Program-made: the position numbers and the translations under genes
Shown here: positions 8,056 to 17,392 of the stretch, one piece after another
Layout of the letters: each line of letters begins with the position of its first letter
Position numbering within the stretch: the first letter of the stretch is position 1
Notes under the pieces: generated by a model
The model's input: only the letters and a program-made list of their open reading frames with translations
Told to the model about the DNA's origin: nothing
Database searches by the model: none
Source: Christiangramia crocea
Lineage (GTDB): Bacteria > Bacteroidota > Bacteroidia > Flavobacteriales > Flavobacteriaceae
Reading direction: 5' to 3'
DNA: 64,000 nucleotides
Assembly: GCF_022410465.1 (NCBI RefSeq)
Contig: NZ_JAJSON010000016.1
Coordinates: 186,001-250,000 of the forward strand

Positions 8056-9045
8056 ATGTATCCATTACGTCGTAATCGAAGACTGAGAACCAACGAATCT
8101 ATACGGTCACTGGTCAGGGAAACAGTAATCTCTCCTAACGATTTTATAGTTCCGCTATTTATCGTAGAAGGAAAGAATGTAAAGGAAGAGATTGCCTCTA
8201 TGCCTGGTTATTACAGATATAGCCTTGATCTTATCGAAAAGGAAGTAAGGGAATTATGGAATTTAGGTCTTAAGTCGGTATTGCTGTTCGTGAAAGTTCC
8301 GGAAAATCTGAAAGACAATGCAGGAAAAGAAGCCATAAATCCTGAAGGATTAATGCAGAGGGCTATCAAAACTGTAAAGAATGCTGTTCCTGAGATGCTG
8401 GTAATGACCGATGTGGCTCTTGATCCTTATTCTCAATACGGTCATGACGGAATAATCGATGGTGGAAAGGTATTGAACGATGACACCACGGCCGTTCTTT
8501 CGGAAATGGCACTTTCACATGCCAAAGCTGGTGCCGATTTCGTAGCTCCAAGTGATATGATGGACGGCCGCATTTTCGAGATAAGAAGCCTGCTGGAAGA
8601 TGAAGGTTTTCATGATACAGGTATCTTAAGTTATAGTGCAAAATATGCTTCGGCATTTTATGGACCTTTTCGGGACGCGCTCGATTCGGCTCCCGTAGAT
8701 GCAGAGAATATTCCCAAAAATAAAAAGACCTACCAGATGGATCCCGCCAATCGCGAGGAAGCTATCCGGGAAACCTTAATGGATATCGAGGAAGGAGCTG
8801 ATATAGTGATGGTAAAACCCGGGCTTTGTTACCTTGACATTGTGCGCGACATCAAAAATGCCGTGAATGTTCCGGTGGCCGTCTACCAGGTAAGCGGAGA
8901 ATATGCCATGATAAAAGCGGCTGCAGAAAAAGGCTGGCTCGATCATGATGCCGTGATGCTTGAACAACTCACTGCTATAAAACGTGCCGGTGCCGATATA
9001 ATCGCCAGTTATTTCGCCAAAGAAGCAGTAAAACTGATTTCCTGA
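8056..9045 (+). CDS. hemB: Porphobilinogen synthase, zinc-independent type
   Basis: Condenses two 5-aminolevulinate molecules into porphobilinogen. From the ATG at 8056 it is 329 residues; an in-frame TTG at 8047 lies inside the tandem repeat tract and is less likely. Both active-site lysines are present, Lys196 in SYSAKYAS and Lys254 in MVKPG. At the metal site the segment reads DVALDPYSQYGHDG, with aspartates and no cysteines, so this is the Mg2+-type enzyme and not the Zn2+-type. It is last in the operon although it acts second in the pathway, and a terminator follows. Confidence 0.96.
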   Translation: MYPLRRNRRLRTNESIRSLVRETVISPNDFIVPLFIVEGKNVKEEIASMPGYYRYSLDLIEKEVRELWNLGLKSVLLFVKVPENLKDNAGKEAINPEGLMQRAIKTVKNAVPEMLVMTDVALDPYSQYGHDGIIDGGKVLNDDTTAVLSEMALSHAKAGADFVAPSDMMDGRIFEIRSLLEDEGFHDTGILSYSAKYASAFYGPFRDALDSAPVDAENIPKNKKTYQMDPANREEAIRETLMDIEEGADIVMVKPGLCYLDIVRDIKNAVNVPVAVYQVSGEYAMIKAAAEKGWLDHDAVMLEQLTAIKRAGADIIASYFAKEAVKLIS

Positions 9046-9066
9046 TAATAAATTGACATTTCTATC

Positions 9067-9092
9067 ACAGCCTTTTCGAATGAAAAGGCTGT
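9067..9092 (+). terminator. Terminator of the haem operon
   Basis: ACAGCCTTTT-CGAATG-AAAAGGCTGT makes a perfect 10-base-pair stem, 21 bases after the hemB stop, followed by the T-containing CTTAGTTT. The T-run is weak, but the stem and position fit. Confidence 0.7.
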
Positions 9093-9175
9093 CTTAGTTT
9101 AGGCTTTTATAATTTCTTTTGAAAAATTTGTTTTCAGAATCTCTAAATTAGCCAGTCAAACAGTTAATTAAGCGT

Positions 9176-10291
9176 ATGGGCTTATTATTCATTTTTGCTG
9201 CACTTTCGATCTTCTTTTCATTTATGTGTTCTATCCTGGAGGCGGCTTTACTTAGCATTACTCCATCCTACATAAAGATAAAGAGAAAAGAAGGAAAGCA
9301 GTATGCCAAGATTCTTGCTCACCTAAAGCAGGATATCGATAAGCCATTAATTGCAATACTCACTATAAACACCGTGGCTCATACGGTGGGGGCGATCCTT
9401 GTGGGGGTCCAGGCCGAAAAGACCTTTGGAGATGGAGGAAATGCGGTGGGAATCGTTTCAGCGATAATGACCATGGCTATCCTGGTACTTTCTGAGATCA
9501 TTCCAAAGACTATAGGCGCGACCTACTGGCAAAGACTGGGTAATTTCACGGCCAGGTCTCTTACAATAATGATCTTTCCGCTAAAGTATACCGGCATTCT
9601 CTGGCTGATGATGTTAACCACGAAACTAATAGGTAAATCGGCACACGTTAGCAGCATGAGCAGGGAAGAATTCGCCGCAATAACTGATGCAGCCGAAGAG
9701 GAAGGAGTTTTCGAAGAAAGCGAAACCACTGTGATCAAAAATTTACTTGTGTTCAAATCAGTAGAAGCCAAGGATGTAATGACGCCATTTTCGGTCGCTA
9801 TTACTGAAGATGAACGAATGTCGATGGAAGATTTTCATAATAGCCATAGAAACCTGAAATTCTCCCGTATCCCCATTTACCGGGACAAATCCAATCATAT
9901 TACCGGATTTATCTTGAAAGATGACGTACTGGAGCAAATGATTGATGAAAAGGGAAGGCAACCTTTAAGCAGTATCAAAAGAGAGATCCTGGTCACTAAA
10001 GACAACACCCCTATCCCGGAACTTTTTGAGATATTTGTTCAAAAGAGGGCACATATCTCCATGATAGTTGATGAATATGGGAACGTGACCGGAATCGTTA
10101 CTATGGAAGATATCATCGAAACTCTTCTGGGTCTTGAAATAATGGACGAGAGCGACAGTGTGGAAGATATGCAGATGCTTGCCCGGAAGAATTGGGAACG
10201 CAGGGCAAAACGCCTTGGATTGATCCAGAGAAAACAGGATCAGGAAACCGAAGACCAGGAAGAAGAAACCAATGAAAACAGCCAGAATTAA
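9176..10291 (+). CDS. CNNM/CBS-domain membrane protein (CorC/HlyC-like)
   Basis: A 371-residue membrane protein. Residues 1-170 form a CNNM (DUF21) region with three or four transmembrane segments (MGLLFIFAALSIFFSFMC, VAHTVGAILVGV, IMTMAILVLSEIIPKT) including the SEIIPKT motif. Two CBS domains follow at about 195-320 (VKDVMTP-type: EAKDVMTPF; and GIVTMEDIIETLLG). The C-terminus is a charged tail rich in Glu/Gln. Relatives act in Mg2+ or other divalent-cation export; the old name hemolysin is misleading. It lacks the extra CorC_HlyC C-terminal domain of longer relatives. Its last 20 bases overlap the start of the next gene. Confidence 0.9.
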   Translation: MGLLFIFAALSIFFSFMCSILEAALLSITPSYIKIKRKEGKQYAKILAHLKQDIDKPLIAILTINTVAHTVGAILVGVQAEKTFGDGGNAVGIVSAIMTMAILVLSEIIPKTIGATYWQRLGNFTARSLTIMIFPLKYTGILWLMMLTTKLIGKSAHVSSMSREEFAAITDAAEEEGVFEESETTVIKNLLVFKSVEAKDVMTPFSVAITEDERMSMEDFHNSHRNLKFSRIPIYRDKSNHITGFILKDDVLEQMIDEKGRQPLSSIKREILVTKDNTPIPELFEIFVQKRAHISMIVDEYGNVTGIVTMEDIIETLLGLEIMDESDSVEDMQMLARKNWERRAKRLGLIQRKQDQETEDQEEETNENSQN

Positions 10292-10745
10292 AACTCCCCT
10301 GGGAATTGCTGAATTGGGTGGCGATTCAGACGGACTTTCCTATTTAAAAATTCTTAATTCGGATGAACCAGTTTCTAAAGAAATACCTTCAGAATTAAAA
10401 TCTGCGGCAGATCAGCTCGCTTCTTATTTTATAGGCGAGTTGAAGGATTTTGATCTAAAGCTCAATCCAAAAGGCACCGATTTTCAAAAAATGGTATGGA
10501 ATAAATTACTCCAGATCCCCTATGGAAAAACTACCTCCTATCTGGAGTTATCCAGAGCCCTTGGGGATGAAAAAGCCATTAGAGCAGTTGCTTCAGCAAA
10601 TGGGAAAAATCCTTTATGGATCATTATTCCGTGTCATCGGGTGATTGGCAGCGACGGATCTCTTACCGGTTACGCCGGAGGCCTGCATCGCAAAAAATGG
10701 CTTCTGGATTTGGAAAATCCTCCAGCCCAGCGAAGCCTATTCTAA
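10272..10745 (+). CDS. ogt: Methylated-DNA--protein-cysteine S-methyltransferase
   Basis: Takes alkyl groups from O6-alkylguanine in DNA onto its own cysteine in a single-use reaction. It is 157 residues, with the acceptor Cys121 in IIPCHRVIG, the DNA-binding helix motif PYGKTTSY (near 83-90) and RAVASANGKNP. It has only the methyltransferase domain and no Ada AraC part. The start lies 20 bases inside the CNNM gene, so the two are co-transcribed. The symbol ogt is chosen by architecture. Confidence 0.95.
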   Translation: MKTARIKTPLGIAELGGDSDGLSYLKILNSDEPVSKEIPSELKSAADQLASYFIGELKDFDLKLNPKGTDFQKMVWNKLLQIPYGKTTSYLELSRALGDEKAIRAVASANGKNPLWIIIPCHRVIGSDGSLTGYAGGLHRKKWLLDLENPPAQRSLF

Positions 10746-10764
10746 AATTCCTTAAATTCATCCT

Positions 10765-11913
10765 ATGAAGAAACTGGTTCGCTATCTGCTAATATTCCTA
10801 GGATTTTTACTTTTCGCTTCCCTTATTCTATATGTACTTGGTTATGGTTATATTTTCAAGGCAGTTAGCACCACTTATCTTACAGGCCATAAAACGGCAT
10901 TCATAGACGACTATCCTTATTTTGAGAATCATGTGATCAAGAATTCCGATAGCATCCAGGAATGGCCATTACACAGGGCGTATAATGAAGTTGAGGCAAC
11001 TTCAACCCTGGATAGCCTTAACCGGGAACTGGAGACAGCAGCTTTCCTTATCATTAAGAATGACAGTATCTGGTTTGAAAAATATTATGATGGCTACGGA
11101 AAGAAATCTAAAACAAATTCTTTCTCCATGGCGAAGAGTATTGTTACTGCGTTAATGTTCAAAGCAATTCAGGATGGCTATATCGAAAATATCAATCAGC
11201 CAGTGGCAGATTTTTATCCTCAGTTCGATAAAAGTCTTAGTGTTGGAGACCTTTCCTCCATGTCTACCGGGCTCAACTGGGATGAGAACTATTATAATCC
11301 TTTTGGCTCAACGGCACGAGCCTATTTTGGCAAAAATATCAGGGAACAAATCCTGGCGTTAGAGGTGGTTGAAGAACCAGGTCAGGAATTTGAATATCTG
11401 AGCGGAAATACAGAATTACTGGGAATGGTGATTGAAAAAGCAACCGGAACCAGCCTCAGCAATTATTTAAGCCAAAGCTTCTGGAAGCCCTTAGGTATGA
11501 ATGATGATGCGCTCTGGCAGTTAGACAGTGAGGAAAGTGAAATGGAAAAGGCTTATTGCTGTATTTCAAGCAATGCCCGTAATTTTGGGAAATTTGGTAA
11601 ACTGTTCAAAAATTATGGTGCATGGAAAGGCCAACAACTCCTGGATTCATCTTTTATCGCTCTGGCTTCCAAGCCTAGATTTGAAGAATCTCCTTATTAT
11701 GGATTCGGTTTCTGGCTAAGTGACTATAAAGGCAAAGAAATCTTCTATATGAGAGGAGTTTTAGGCCAGTACGTTATAATAATTCCCGAAGACAATCTGG
11801 TGATCGTAAGGCTTGGACGAAAACTTATTCGTAAGGGTGAAGAGGAAAAGCATTACAAGGATTTTTATATGTATATTGATGAGGCCTATAACATGTTAGA
11901 TCATGCTTCATAA
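10765..11913 (+). CDS. Membrane-anchored beta-lactamase-family serine hydrolase
   Basis: A 382-residue protein with an N-terminal membrane segment (residues about 7-30) and a class C beta-lactamase-like domain. The nucleophile motif SxxK is Ser121-Met-Ala-Lys124 in NSFSMAKSIV. A possible second motif is YLSGN near residue 211, in place of the usual Y-S/A-N, and GVLGQ near 332 sits where the third motif is expected. Relatives include esterases and D-amino-acid peptidases; I cannot tell the substrate. It begins 19 bases after ogt and overlaps the exonuclease by 11 bases, so it is in the same run. Confidence 0.85.
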   Translation: MKKLVRYLLIFLGFLLFASLILYVLGYGYIFKAVSTTYLTGHKTAFIDDYPYFENHVIKNSDSIQEWPLHRAYNEVEATSTLDSLNRELETAAFLIIKNDSIWFEKYYDGYGKKSKTNSFSMAKSIVTALMFKAIQDGYIENINQPVADFYPQFDKSLSVGDLSSMSTGLNWDENYYNPFGSTARAYFGKNIREQILALEVVEEPGQEFEYLSGNTELLGMVIEKATGTSLSNYLSQSFWKPLGMNDDALWQLDSEESEMEKAYCCISSNARNFGKFGKLFKNYGAWKGQQLLDSSFIALASKPRFEESPYYGFGFWLSDYKGKEIFYMRGVLGQYVIIIPEDNLVIVRLGRKLIRKGEEEKHYKDFYMYIDEAYNMLDHAS

Positions 11914-12616
11914 ATTAAAGCTGGAAAATATCCTGTTTCTTGATATAGAAACGGTTCCCGAATTCCGAAATTATTCCGACCTGAGTGAAGAGAAAAAGCT
12001 GCTTTGGGAGGAAAAATCCAAATATCAGCGCAAGGAAGATTTTACAGCCGAAGAATTCTATGAAAGAGCCGGAATATGGAGTGAATTCGGAAAGATCATC
12101 TGTATCTCTGTTGGCTTTTTTAGTTTCAGAAATGGAAGCCGGAACTTCAGGCTTACCAGCTTTAAAGGAGAGGAAGAAAAACTGTTAAAGGATTTCACGG
12201 CATTACTTGAAGAACATTTCTTTCAGCCCTATCACTTACTTTGCGCTCATAATGGAAAGGAATTCGACTTCCCATACATCGCGCGTCGAATGCTAATCCA
12301 TAATATGCGCCCGCCTTCAAAGCTGGACCTCTTCGGAAAAAAGCCCTGGGAAGTGCCCCACCTGGACACCCTTGAATTATGGAAATTTGGTGATTTCAAA
12401 CACTACACTTCGCTCAAACTACTTACCCATGTACTGGGGATACCTTCTCCAAAAGAAGATATAGATGGCTCTATGGTAAGGGAGGTTTATTATGAAAAGG
12501 GTGAACTGGACAGGGTTGTGGAATATTGCGAAAGAGACGTGCTCGCAATAGCCCAGGTGATCCTAAAGTTACGACAGGAGCCCCTTCTGGAAGACTCTGA
12601 GATCGTTTCAGTATAA
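11903..12616 (+). CDS. DEDDy 3'-5' exonuclease (PolB-like)
   Basis: A 237-residue stand-alone exonuclease with the RNase-H-like fold. The metal ligands are visible: Exo I FLDIETVPEF near 13-22, Exo II CAHNGKEFDFPYI near 114-126, and Exo III YCERD near 211-215 (the Y-x3-D form). The family is a predicted PolB-like 3'-5' exonuclease, with no polymerase domain attached. Its genomic partners here (an alkyl-DNA repair protein two genes upstream) make a DNA-repair role plausible, but that is inference. Confidence 0.85.
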   Translation: MLHKLKLENILFLDIETVPEFRNYSDLSEEKKLLWEEKSKYQRKEDFTAEEFYERAGIWSEFGKIICISVGFFSFRNGSRNFRLTSFKGEEEKLLKDFTALLEEHFFQPYHLLCAHNGKEFDFPYIARRMLIHNMRPPSKLDLFGKKPWEVPHLDTLELWKFGDFKHYTSLKLLTHVLGIPSPKEDIDGSMVREVYYEKGELDRVVEYCERDVLAIAQVILKLRQEPLLEDSEIVSV

Positions 12617-12652
12617 AATATTCTTAAAATACTGTTATTCAAAGATTATAAC

Positions 12653-12684
12653 TTGGCTTTCCAATCCCTAAATGTTTAACTTTA
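12653..12684 (+). promoter_or_regulatory. Candidate promoter of the 12714 gene
   Basis: A TTG at 12653-12655 and TAACTTTA at 12677-12684 (7 of 8 match to TAnnTTTG) are 21 bases apart. The box ends 29 bases before the ATG. Confidence 0.4.
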
Positions 12685-12713
12685 ATTTATTCTAAACCAA
12701 TAAATCTTAAATT

Positions 12714-13073
12714 ATGTATTTATACATTGAAATGTGGAACGTTACTACCAAATGGATGAAGCTCGGTCATGAGGAGAGACGTAAGCTGATGGAGGACATG
12801 AGAGGCCGAATTAAAAACATGAAGGCCAGTGGCGTGGAAAATCTTGGTTGGGCAAGAAACGATGAACACACCCCCTATCGTAGTGACTATCGCTATATGA
12901 CGGTTTGGAAGATGCCCTCGGTCAGTGAGGTAGAGGTCCTTGAAAGCAATCTGAAAAATGTTGGATGGTATGAGTATTTCTCCCAGGCAAATTCAAGGGG
13001 AAGATTAATTTCTCAGGATGAAGCCATAGATTTTCTTATAGATATTGAAGAAAGTTCAACTTCATTAACCTAA
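12714..13073 (+). CDS. Small conserved protein of unknown function (DUF6616-like)
   Basis: A 119-residue soluble protein beginning MYLYIEMWNVTTKWMKL. It has no signal peptide or membrane segment. The strand-like start, WMKLGHEERRKLMEDM helix, TVWKMPSVSEV strand/turn and WYEYFSQANSRG end suggest a small alpha/beta barrel of the ferredoxin-like kind, as in DUF6616, but I name that family from memory only. It stands alone between two transcription units, with its own weak promoter and a strong terminator directly after the stop, so it is a single-gene unit. Confidence 0.7.
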   Translation: MYLYIEMWNVTTKWMKLGHEERRKLMEDMRGRIKNMKASGVENLGWARNDEHTPYRSDYRYMTVWKMPSVSEVEVLESNLKNVGWYEYFSQANSRGRLISQDEAIDFLIDIEESSTSLT

Positions 13074-13106
13074 AAAAAAGGCCGGAAAGTTTCCGGCCTT
13101 TTTTTT
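13072..13106. terminator. Bidirectional terminator
   Basis: GGCCGGAA-AGT-TTCCGGCC (13080-13098) is flanked by eight A on the left and eight T on the right, so it works in both directions. It ends the 12714 gene on the plus strand and scoB on the minus strand; the last two bases lie in the scoB stop codon. Confidence 0.92.
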
Positions 13107-13764
13107 AATCGAGTTTCATCTCGGGAATATCTCCTTCTACTACCAGTCTTCCTTCGGTAGCTGTCTTTATATCTTCTACACTTACTCCAGGGGCTCTTTC
13201 CAGCAGTTTAAAGCCATCAACTGTGACTTCCATAACAGCCAGATTAGTAACTATCTTCGTTACACAGCCAACACCGGTTAAGGGTAAGGTACAGCGTTTA
13301 AGGAGTTTTGATTTCCCGGCCTTATTGGTATGCATCATGGCTACGATGATATTCTCAGCTGAGGCCACCAGGTCCATGGCTCCACCCATACCTTTTACCA
13401 TTTTTCCAGGGATCTTCCAGTTAGCAATATCTCCATTCTCTGCAACTTCCATCGCTCCAAGTATTGTAAGATCCACGTGCTGCCCTCTTATCATCCCGAA
13501 ACTTGTAGCGGAGTCGAAGAAACTGGCTCCAGGCAAGGCAGTAATGGTTTGTTTTCCCGCATTTATAAGATCGGCATCCTCTTCTCCTTCGAAAGGAAAG
13601 GGTCCCATCCCTAAAATACCATTCTCGCTCTGAAATTCAACCTGAATATCATCACGAACAAAATTGGCAACGAGAGTGGGAATTCCAATTCCAAGGTTCA
13701 CATAGTAACCATCCTTTACCTCTTTGGCTATCCTTTGTGCTATTCCGTTTTTATCAAGTGCCAT
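13105..13764 (-). CDS. scoB: 3-oxoacid CoA-transferase, subunit B
   Basis: Beta subunit of succinyl-CoA:3-ketoacid CoA transferase, which moves CoA between succinate and acetoacetate (ketone-body and branched-chain breakdown). It is 219 residues. The catalytic glutamate is Glu47 in the SENG motif of [11 protein letters not shown], and [11 protein letters not shown] comes just before it. It starts 2 bases after the scoA stop, so the two subunits are made in step from one transcript. Confidence 0.93.
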   Translation of the reverse strand: MALDKNGIAQRIAKEVKDGYYVNLGIGIPTLVANFVRDDIQVEFQSENGILGMGPFPFEGEEDADLINAGKQTITALPGASFFDSATSFGMIRGQHVDLTILGAMEVAENGDIANWKIPGKMVKGMGGAMDLVASAENIIVAMMHTNKAGKSKLLKRCTLPLTGVGCVTKIVTNLAVMEVTVDGFKLLERAPGVSVEDIKTATEGRLVVEGDIPEMKLD

Positions 13765-13766
13765 AC

Positions 13767-14468
13767 TTATACTTTTTGTCTTACAGTGCGTTGTTCAATT
13801 CTTTTCTCGTAATCCTCACCCTGGAAAATCCTTTGTACAAAGATTCCGGGAATGTGAATTTGATTAGGATCTAATTTCCCAGGCTCCACAAGTTCTTCTA
13901 CCTCAGCGACGGTTATTTTTGCTGAACCACACATTACCGGATTAAAATTCCTGGCTGTTCCCTTGAAAATAAGGTTTCCGGCCTTATCCCCTTTCCAGGC
14001 CTTTACAAAAGCAAAATCTGCCTTGAAAGCTTCTTCCAGAACATACATTTTCCCATTGAATTCACGGGTTTCCTTTCCCTGGGCTACTTCGGTACCGTAA
14101 CCTGCAGGTGTATATATTGCCGGGAATCCTTGCTGGGCAGCCTGGCATCTGGCCGCAAGCGTTCCCTGCGGGATCAGTTCAACATCCAGTTCTCCGCTAA
14201 GCATCTGCTTCTCGAAGATCTCGTTCTCTCCAACATAGGAGGAGACCATCTTGTCAATTTGCTTTTTATGTAGTAGAAGTCCGAGGCCAAAGTCATCTAC
14301 CCCGGCATTGTTCGAAATACAGGTAAGATTCTTTACATCCAGGCGTACCAGTTCAGAAATCGCATTCTCAGGGATTCCGCATAGACCGAATCCACCGAGC
14401 ATAAACGTCATTCCATCTTTTACCCCTTTAAGAGCCTCCTGCACATTATCAACCGTTTTTATGATCAT
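13767..14468 (-). CDS. scoA: 3-oxoacid CoA-transferase, subunit A
   Basis: Alpha subunit of the same transferase, 233 residues. The CoA-binding segment [15 protein letters not shown] lies at 22-36, followed by [12 protein letters not shown] and the glycine-rich [14 protein letters not shown]. The order scoA-scoB on the minus strand is the usual one. No other genes of ketone or amino-acid breakdown are adjacent. Confidence 0.93.
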   Translation of the reverse strand: MIIKTVDNVQEALKGVKDGMTFMLGGFGLCGIPENAISELVRLDVKNLTCISNNAGVDDFGLGLLLHKKQIDKMVSSYVGENEIFEKQMLSGELDVELIPQGTLAARCQAAQQGFPAIYTPAGYGTEVAQGKETREFNGKMYVLEEAFKADFAFVKAWKGDKAGNLIFKGTARNFNPVMCGSAKITVAEVEELVEPGKLDPNQIHIPGIFVQRIFQGEDYEKRIEQRTVRQKV

Positions 14469-14576
14469 TTTTCAGAATTTTACCCGAAAATACGAAAATA
14501 AAAAGCTGACTACAACGGTTAGAAGGGAGACTTATTGAATAATTAAGAAATCTTAAATGCTTTTATTGAGAATAGT

Positions 14577-16889
14577 CTAAAAATCAAGTTCATCCGGGAC
14601 CGAATTATCAGTTTCTTTTGAAGCTCCATAATTCTCACAATTTACTTCGATACTAAGGTTCTCGGGACGTTCAAATCCCTCCTTGGATACCTTAAGATCT
14701 TCATCGCTGTAAACATCTTTCATATACATCCCCCAAATAGGTAATGCCATGGTGGCTCCCTGCCCATAAGTGATAGTTGGGAAATGAACCGAACGGTCTT
14801 CGGCCCCTACCCATACACCGGTAGCAAGATTGGGCACCATTCCAATAAACCAGCCGTCACTCTGATTCTGAGTGGTACCTGTTTTTCCGGCTATAGGATT
14901 CTTGAAATCATATGGATATCCCGTTACGGCTCTTTCATAATCCTGCCGCCCTTTCGCCCAGGTTCCTCTGAGTCGTACACCAGAACCATATTGTGTAACT
15001 CCTTCAAGCAGGTTAACAGTTACAAAGGCAGCTTCCTTACTGAGCACATCACGGGTTTCCGGGACATGCTGATAAAGAACAGTTCCATTCTTATCTTCGA
15101 TCCTATTAACAATTACAGGTTTTACGTAAACTCCCTGATTAGCAAATGTGCTGAAAGCAGAAACCATTTCAAAAAGACTAATATCGGCGACACCAAGCGC
15201 TATTGATGGAACCGCTGGAATATTATCAGTTTGGATCCCTAATTTACCAACAAGATCTATTACAGGCTGAGGTCCGGTTTTATCTATCAACCTTGCTGTA
15301 ACTGTATTAATTGACTGTGCCAAAGCACTTTTTAAGGAAACCATTCCTTCGTAATCAGAATCTCCGGCATTTTTGGGAGACCAGTCGTTTTGATTTCCGT
15401 GTTTCCCTGCTTCAATGGTAAACCTTGTTTTAGGTAAAGTATCACAGGGTGAAAACTTAAGCTGATCTATAGCAGTAGCATACACAAAAGGTTTGAACGT
15501 AGAACCTACCTGCCTTCTCCCCTGTTTTACGTGATCATATTTGAAATGTTTAAAATTGGCACCTCCAACCCAGGCCTTTACCTCTCCCGTTTGCGGAACC
15601 ATGGACATCATTCCTGCCTGTAAAAAAGATTTATAATATAGGATGGAGTCTCTAGGGGTCATTACGGTATCGATGGTTCCATTCCAGCTAAAAACCCGCA
15701 TTTCCGCCTCTTCAGTAAATGACTTTCTGATCTCTTCTTCAGATTTTCCCTGTGCTTTCATCTTGCGCCATCTCTCTGATCTTTTCATAGAACTTTCGAT
15801 GATATTCTCCTTTTCAGCATTGTCAATATCCCTGAAAGGCGCCGTAGGGTTACTCTCATTCTGACGGTCAAATTCCTTCTGAATATGGGAAATATGCTTT
15901 TTCACTGCCTCTTCGGCATATTCCTGCATTTTGGAATCTATACTGGTATATATCTTCAAACCATCCCGGTAAAGACTATATTCACTTCCGTCTGGTTTAG
16001 GATTCTCCTCTATCCATTCTTTCATGAATCCCTGAAGATACGCCCTGAAATAAGTCGCCATTCCTTCATCATGACCTTCAGGAGTGAATTCGATCTTCAT
16101 AGGTAATTGTTGGAGGGAGTCCATTTCAGTTTCTGATATGTAGCCATTTCTAGCCATCTGCTCAAAAACCTGATTCCTTCTCGCTTTTACCATTTCCGGT
16201 CTTCTAACCGGATTATATAAAGATGCATTTTTCAACATTCCGACAAGAACCGCAGATTCCTGAATATTCAGATCTTTGGCTTCTTTATCAAAATAAATCT
16301 TTGACGCTGAACGAATTCCCACCGCCTGGTATACAAAATCATATTTATTAAAATACATGGTAATGATCTCTTCCTTGGTATACTGGCGCTCAAGCCTGGT
16401 GGCAATGATCCATTCCTTGACCTTTTGTAAAACACGGGCAAAAGGATTACTGGAAACATCTTCTGTAAAAAGAAGTTTGGCCAGCTGTTGTGTAATTGTA
16501 CTTGCCCCGCCTCGTGTTCCCAGGTAAACTGCTGCTCTTACCGTTCCCTTAGCGTCGATCCCGGCATGCTGGTAGAAGCGTTCATCTTCAGTAGCTACCA
16601 GGGCCTGCACCAGATGTTCTGGAAGATCATCATATTTAATGGGAGTTCTGTTCTCGTTGTAGTATTTCCCAAGGGTCTCCCCATCTGAAGAAAATATTTC
16701 CGTAGCCAGGTTCGTTTCAGGATTTTCCAGTTCTTCAAAGGTGGGCATCTTACCAAATGCTCCCCAACCGGCAAGCAGGAAAATAAATACTGCGACCAAT
16801 AAACCTATTCCGAATAAAGTCCAGAAGCCAAGTATATATTTTCTATTGCTATGCGCAGGTTTCTTCGATTTTTTAGATGTGCGGGCCAT
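14577..16889 (-). CDS. Class A penicillin-binding protein 1A
   Basis: A 770-residue bifunctional peptidoglycan synthase: glycosyltransferase plus transpeptidase. A basic cytoplasmic tail is followed by one membrane segment (about 20-42). The GT51 domain carries the catalytic Glu101 in ATEDERFYQHAG and GGASTITQQLAK near 127-138. The transpeptidase has SxxK at Ser463-Thr-Phe-Lys466, SxN in AQSINTV, and KTG in AGKTGTTQNQSDGW. It follows gldH by 14 bases and closes the ricT-gldH-PBP run. All catalytic residues are intact. Confidence 0.95.
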   Translation of the reverse strand: MARTSKKSKKPAHSNRKYILGFWTLFGIGLLVAVFIFLLAGWGAFGKMPTFEELENPETNLATEIFSSDGETLGKYYNENRTPIKYDDLPEHLVQALVATEDERFYQHAGIDAKGTVRAAVYLGTRGGASTITQQLAKLLFTEDVSSNPFARVLQKVKEWIIATRLERQYTKEEIITMYFNKYDFVYQAVGIRSASKIYFDKEAKDLNIQESAVLVGMLKNASLYNPVRRPEMVKARRNQVFEQMARNGYISETEMDSLQQLPMKIEFTPEGHDEGMATYFRAYLQGFMKEWIEENPKPDGSEYSLYRDGLKIYTSIDSKMQEYAEEAVKKHISHIQKEFDRQNESNPTAPFRDIDNAEKENIIESSMKRSERWRKMKAQGKSEEEIRKSFTEEAEMRVFSWNGTIDTVMTPRDSILYYKSFLQAGMMSMVPQTGEVKAWVGGANFKHFKYDHVKQGRRQVGSTFKPFVYATAIDQLKFSPCDTLPKTRFTIEAGKHGNQNDWSPKNAGDSDYEGMVSLKSALAQSINTVTARLIDKTGPQPVIDLVGKLGIQTDNIPAVPSIALGVADISLFEMVSAFSTFANQGVYVKPVIVNRIEDKNGTVLYQHVPETRDVLSKEAAFVTVNLLEGVTQYGSGVRLRGTWAKGRQDYERAVTGYPYDFKNPIAGKTGTTQNQSDGWFIGMVPNLATGVWVGAEDRSVHFPTITYGQGATMALPIWGMYMKDVYSDEDLKVSKEGFERPENLSIEVNCENYGASKETDNSVPDELDF

Positions 16890-16903
16890 TTATTTTTTAA
16901 AAA

Positions 16904-17392
16904 TTAATTTTCACTTTTTTCCATCCTCAATCCAACGTGGGTGATACCTTGGAGATCTTCTATCCCTTCTACTTCCCCATTCTTCCGCATCGCCTGCTGA
17001 ATGGTTACCATATAATCCCCTGGTTCATTAAATTGTACCTTCTCCTTGTACCACAGCTTGTTTTCTTTTACGTCACCAAAACCCGTGCCGAGCCATTCTC
17101 CATTTGGTCTTGCCATTTCATATTCCAGTGTATCGCTTATGACCTTTCCCTGAGGGAACTTGATCTCTGTGATCAAAAACAGGTTACTGTACTGATAATC
17201 CTTATTATTTCGAATATTGATGAACAGATCATATACCTTAGTGGAATCAAGACTTCCAAGATCGAATGAAACTATCGAGTCTTTATGCCACCCACTTACA
17301 GGTTTATATTCATCATACACTCTTTTCCTGTCACAGGATGAGGCCATGATGATCACTAAAACCAAAAAAGAAACAAAAACTGCACTACGCAT
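16904..17392 (-). CDS. gldH: Gliding motility lipoprotein GldH
   Basis: GldH is a lipoprotein needed for gliding in Flavobacterium johnsoniae, one of the Gld proteins linked to the gliding and type IX secretion machinery. I start it at the ATG at 17392, giving MRSAVFVSFLVLVIIMASSC with the lipid-anchor Cys20; the longer frame to 17470 would bury the signal peptide. It is 162 residues, mostly beta strand (YDLFINIRNNKDYQYSN, LITEIKFPQG). It starts 8 bases inside the end of ricT and is followed by PBP1A. Confidence 0.85.
   Translation of the reverse strand: MRSAVFVSFLVLVIIMASSCDRKRVYDEYKPVSGWHKDSIVSFDLGSLDSTKVYDLFINIRNNKDYQYSNLFLITEIKFPQGKVISDTLEYEMARPNGEWLGTGFGDVKENKLWYKEKVQFNEPGDYMVTIQQAMRKNGEVEGIEDLQGITHVGLRMEKSEN

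Noticed and set aside
9176-10291. Hemolysin as the function of the CNNM/CBS protein
   Set aside because: The name comes from an old database label; the domains point to a cation exporter of the CorC/CNNM group and no lytic features are visible.
14541-14560. Palindrome TTAAGA-AA-TCTTAA after the PBP1A stop, as a terminator
   Set aside because: The stem is only six A/T-rich pairs with a 2-base loop and no convincing T-run on the minus strand.
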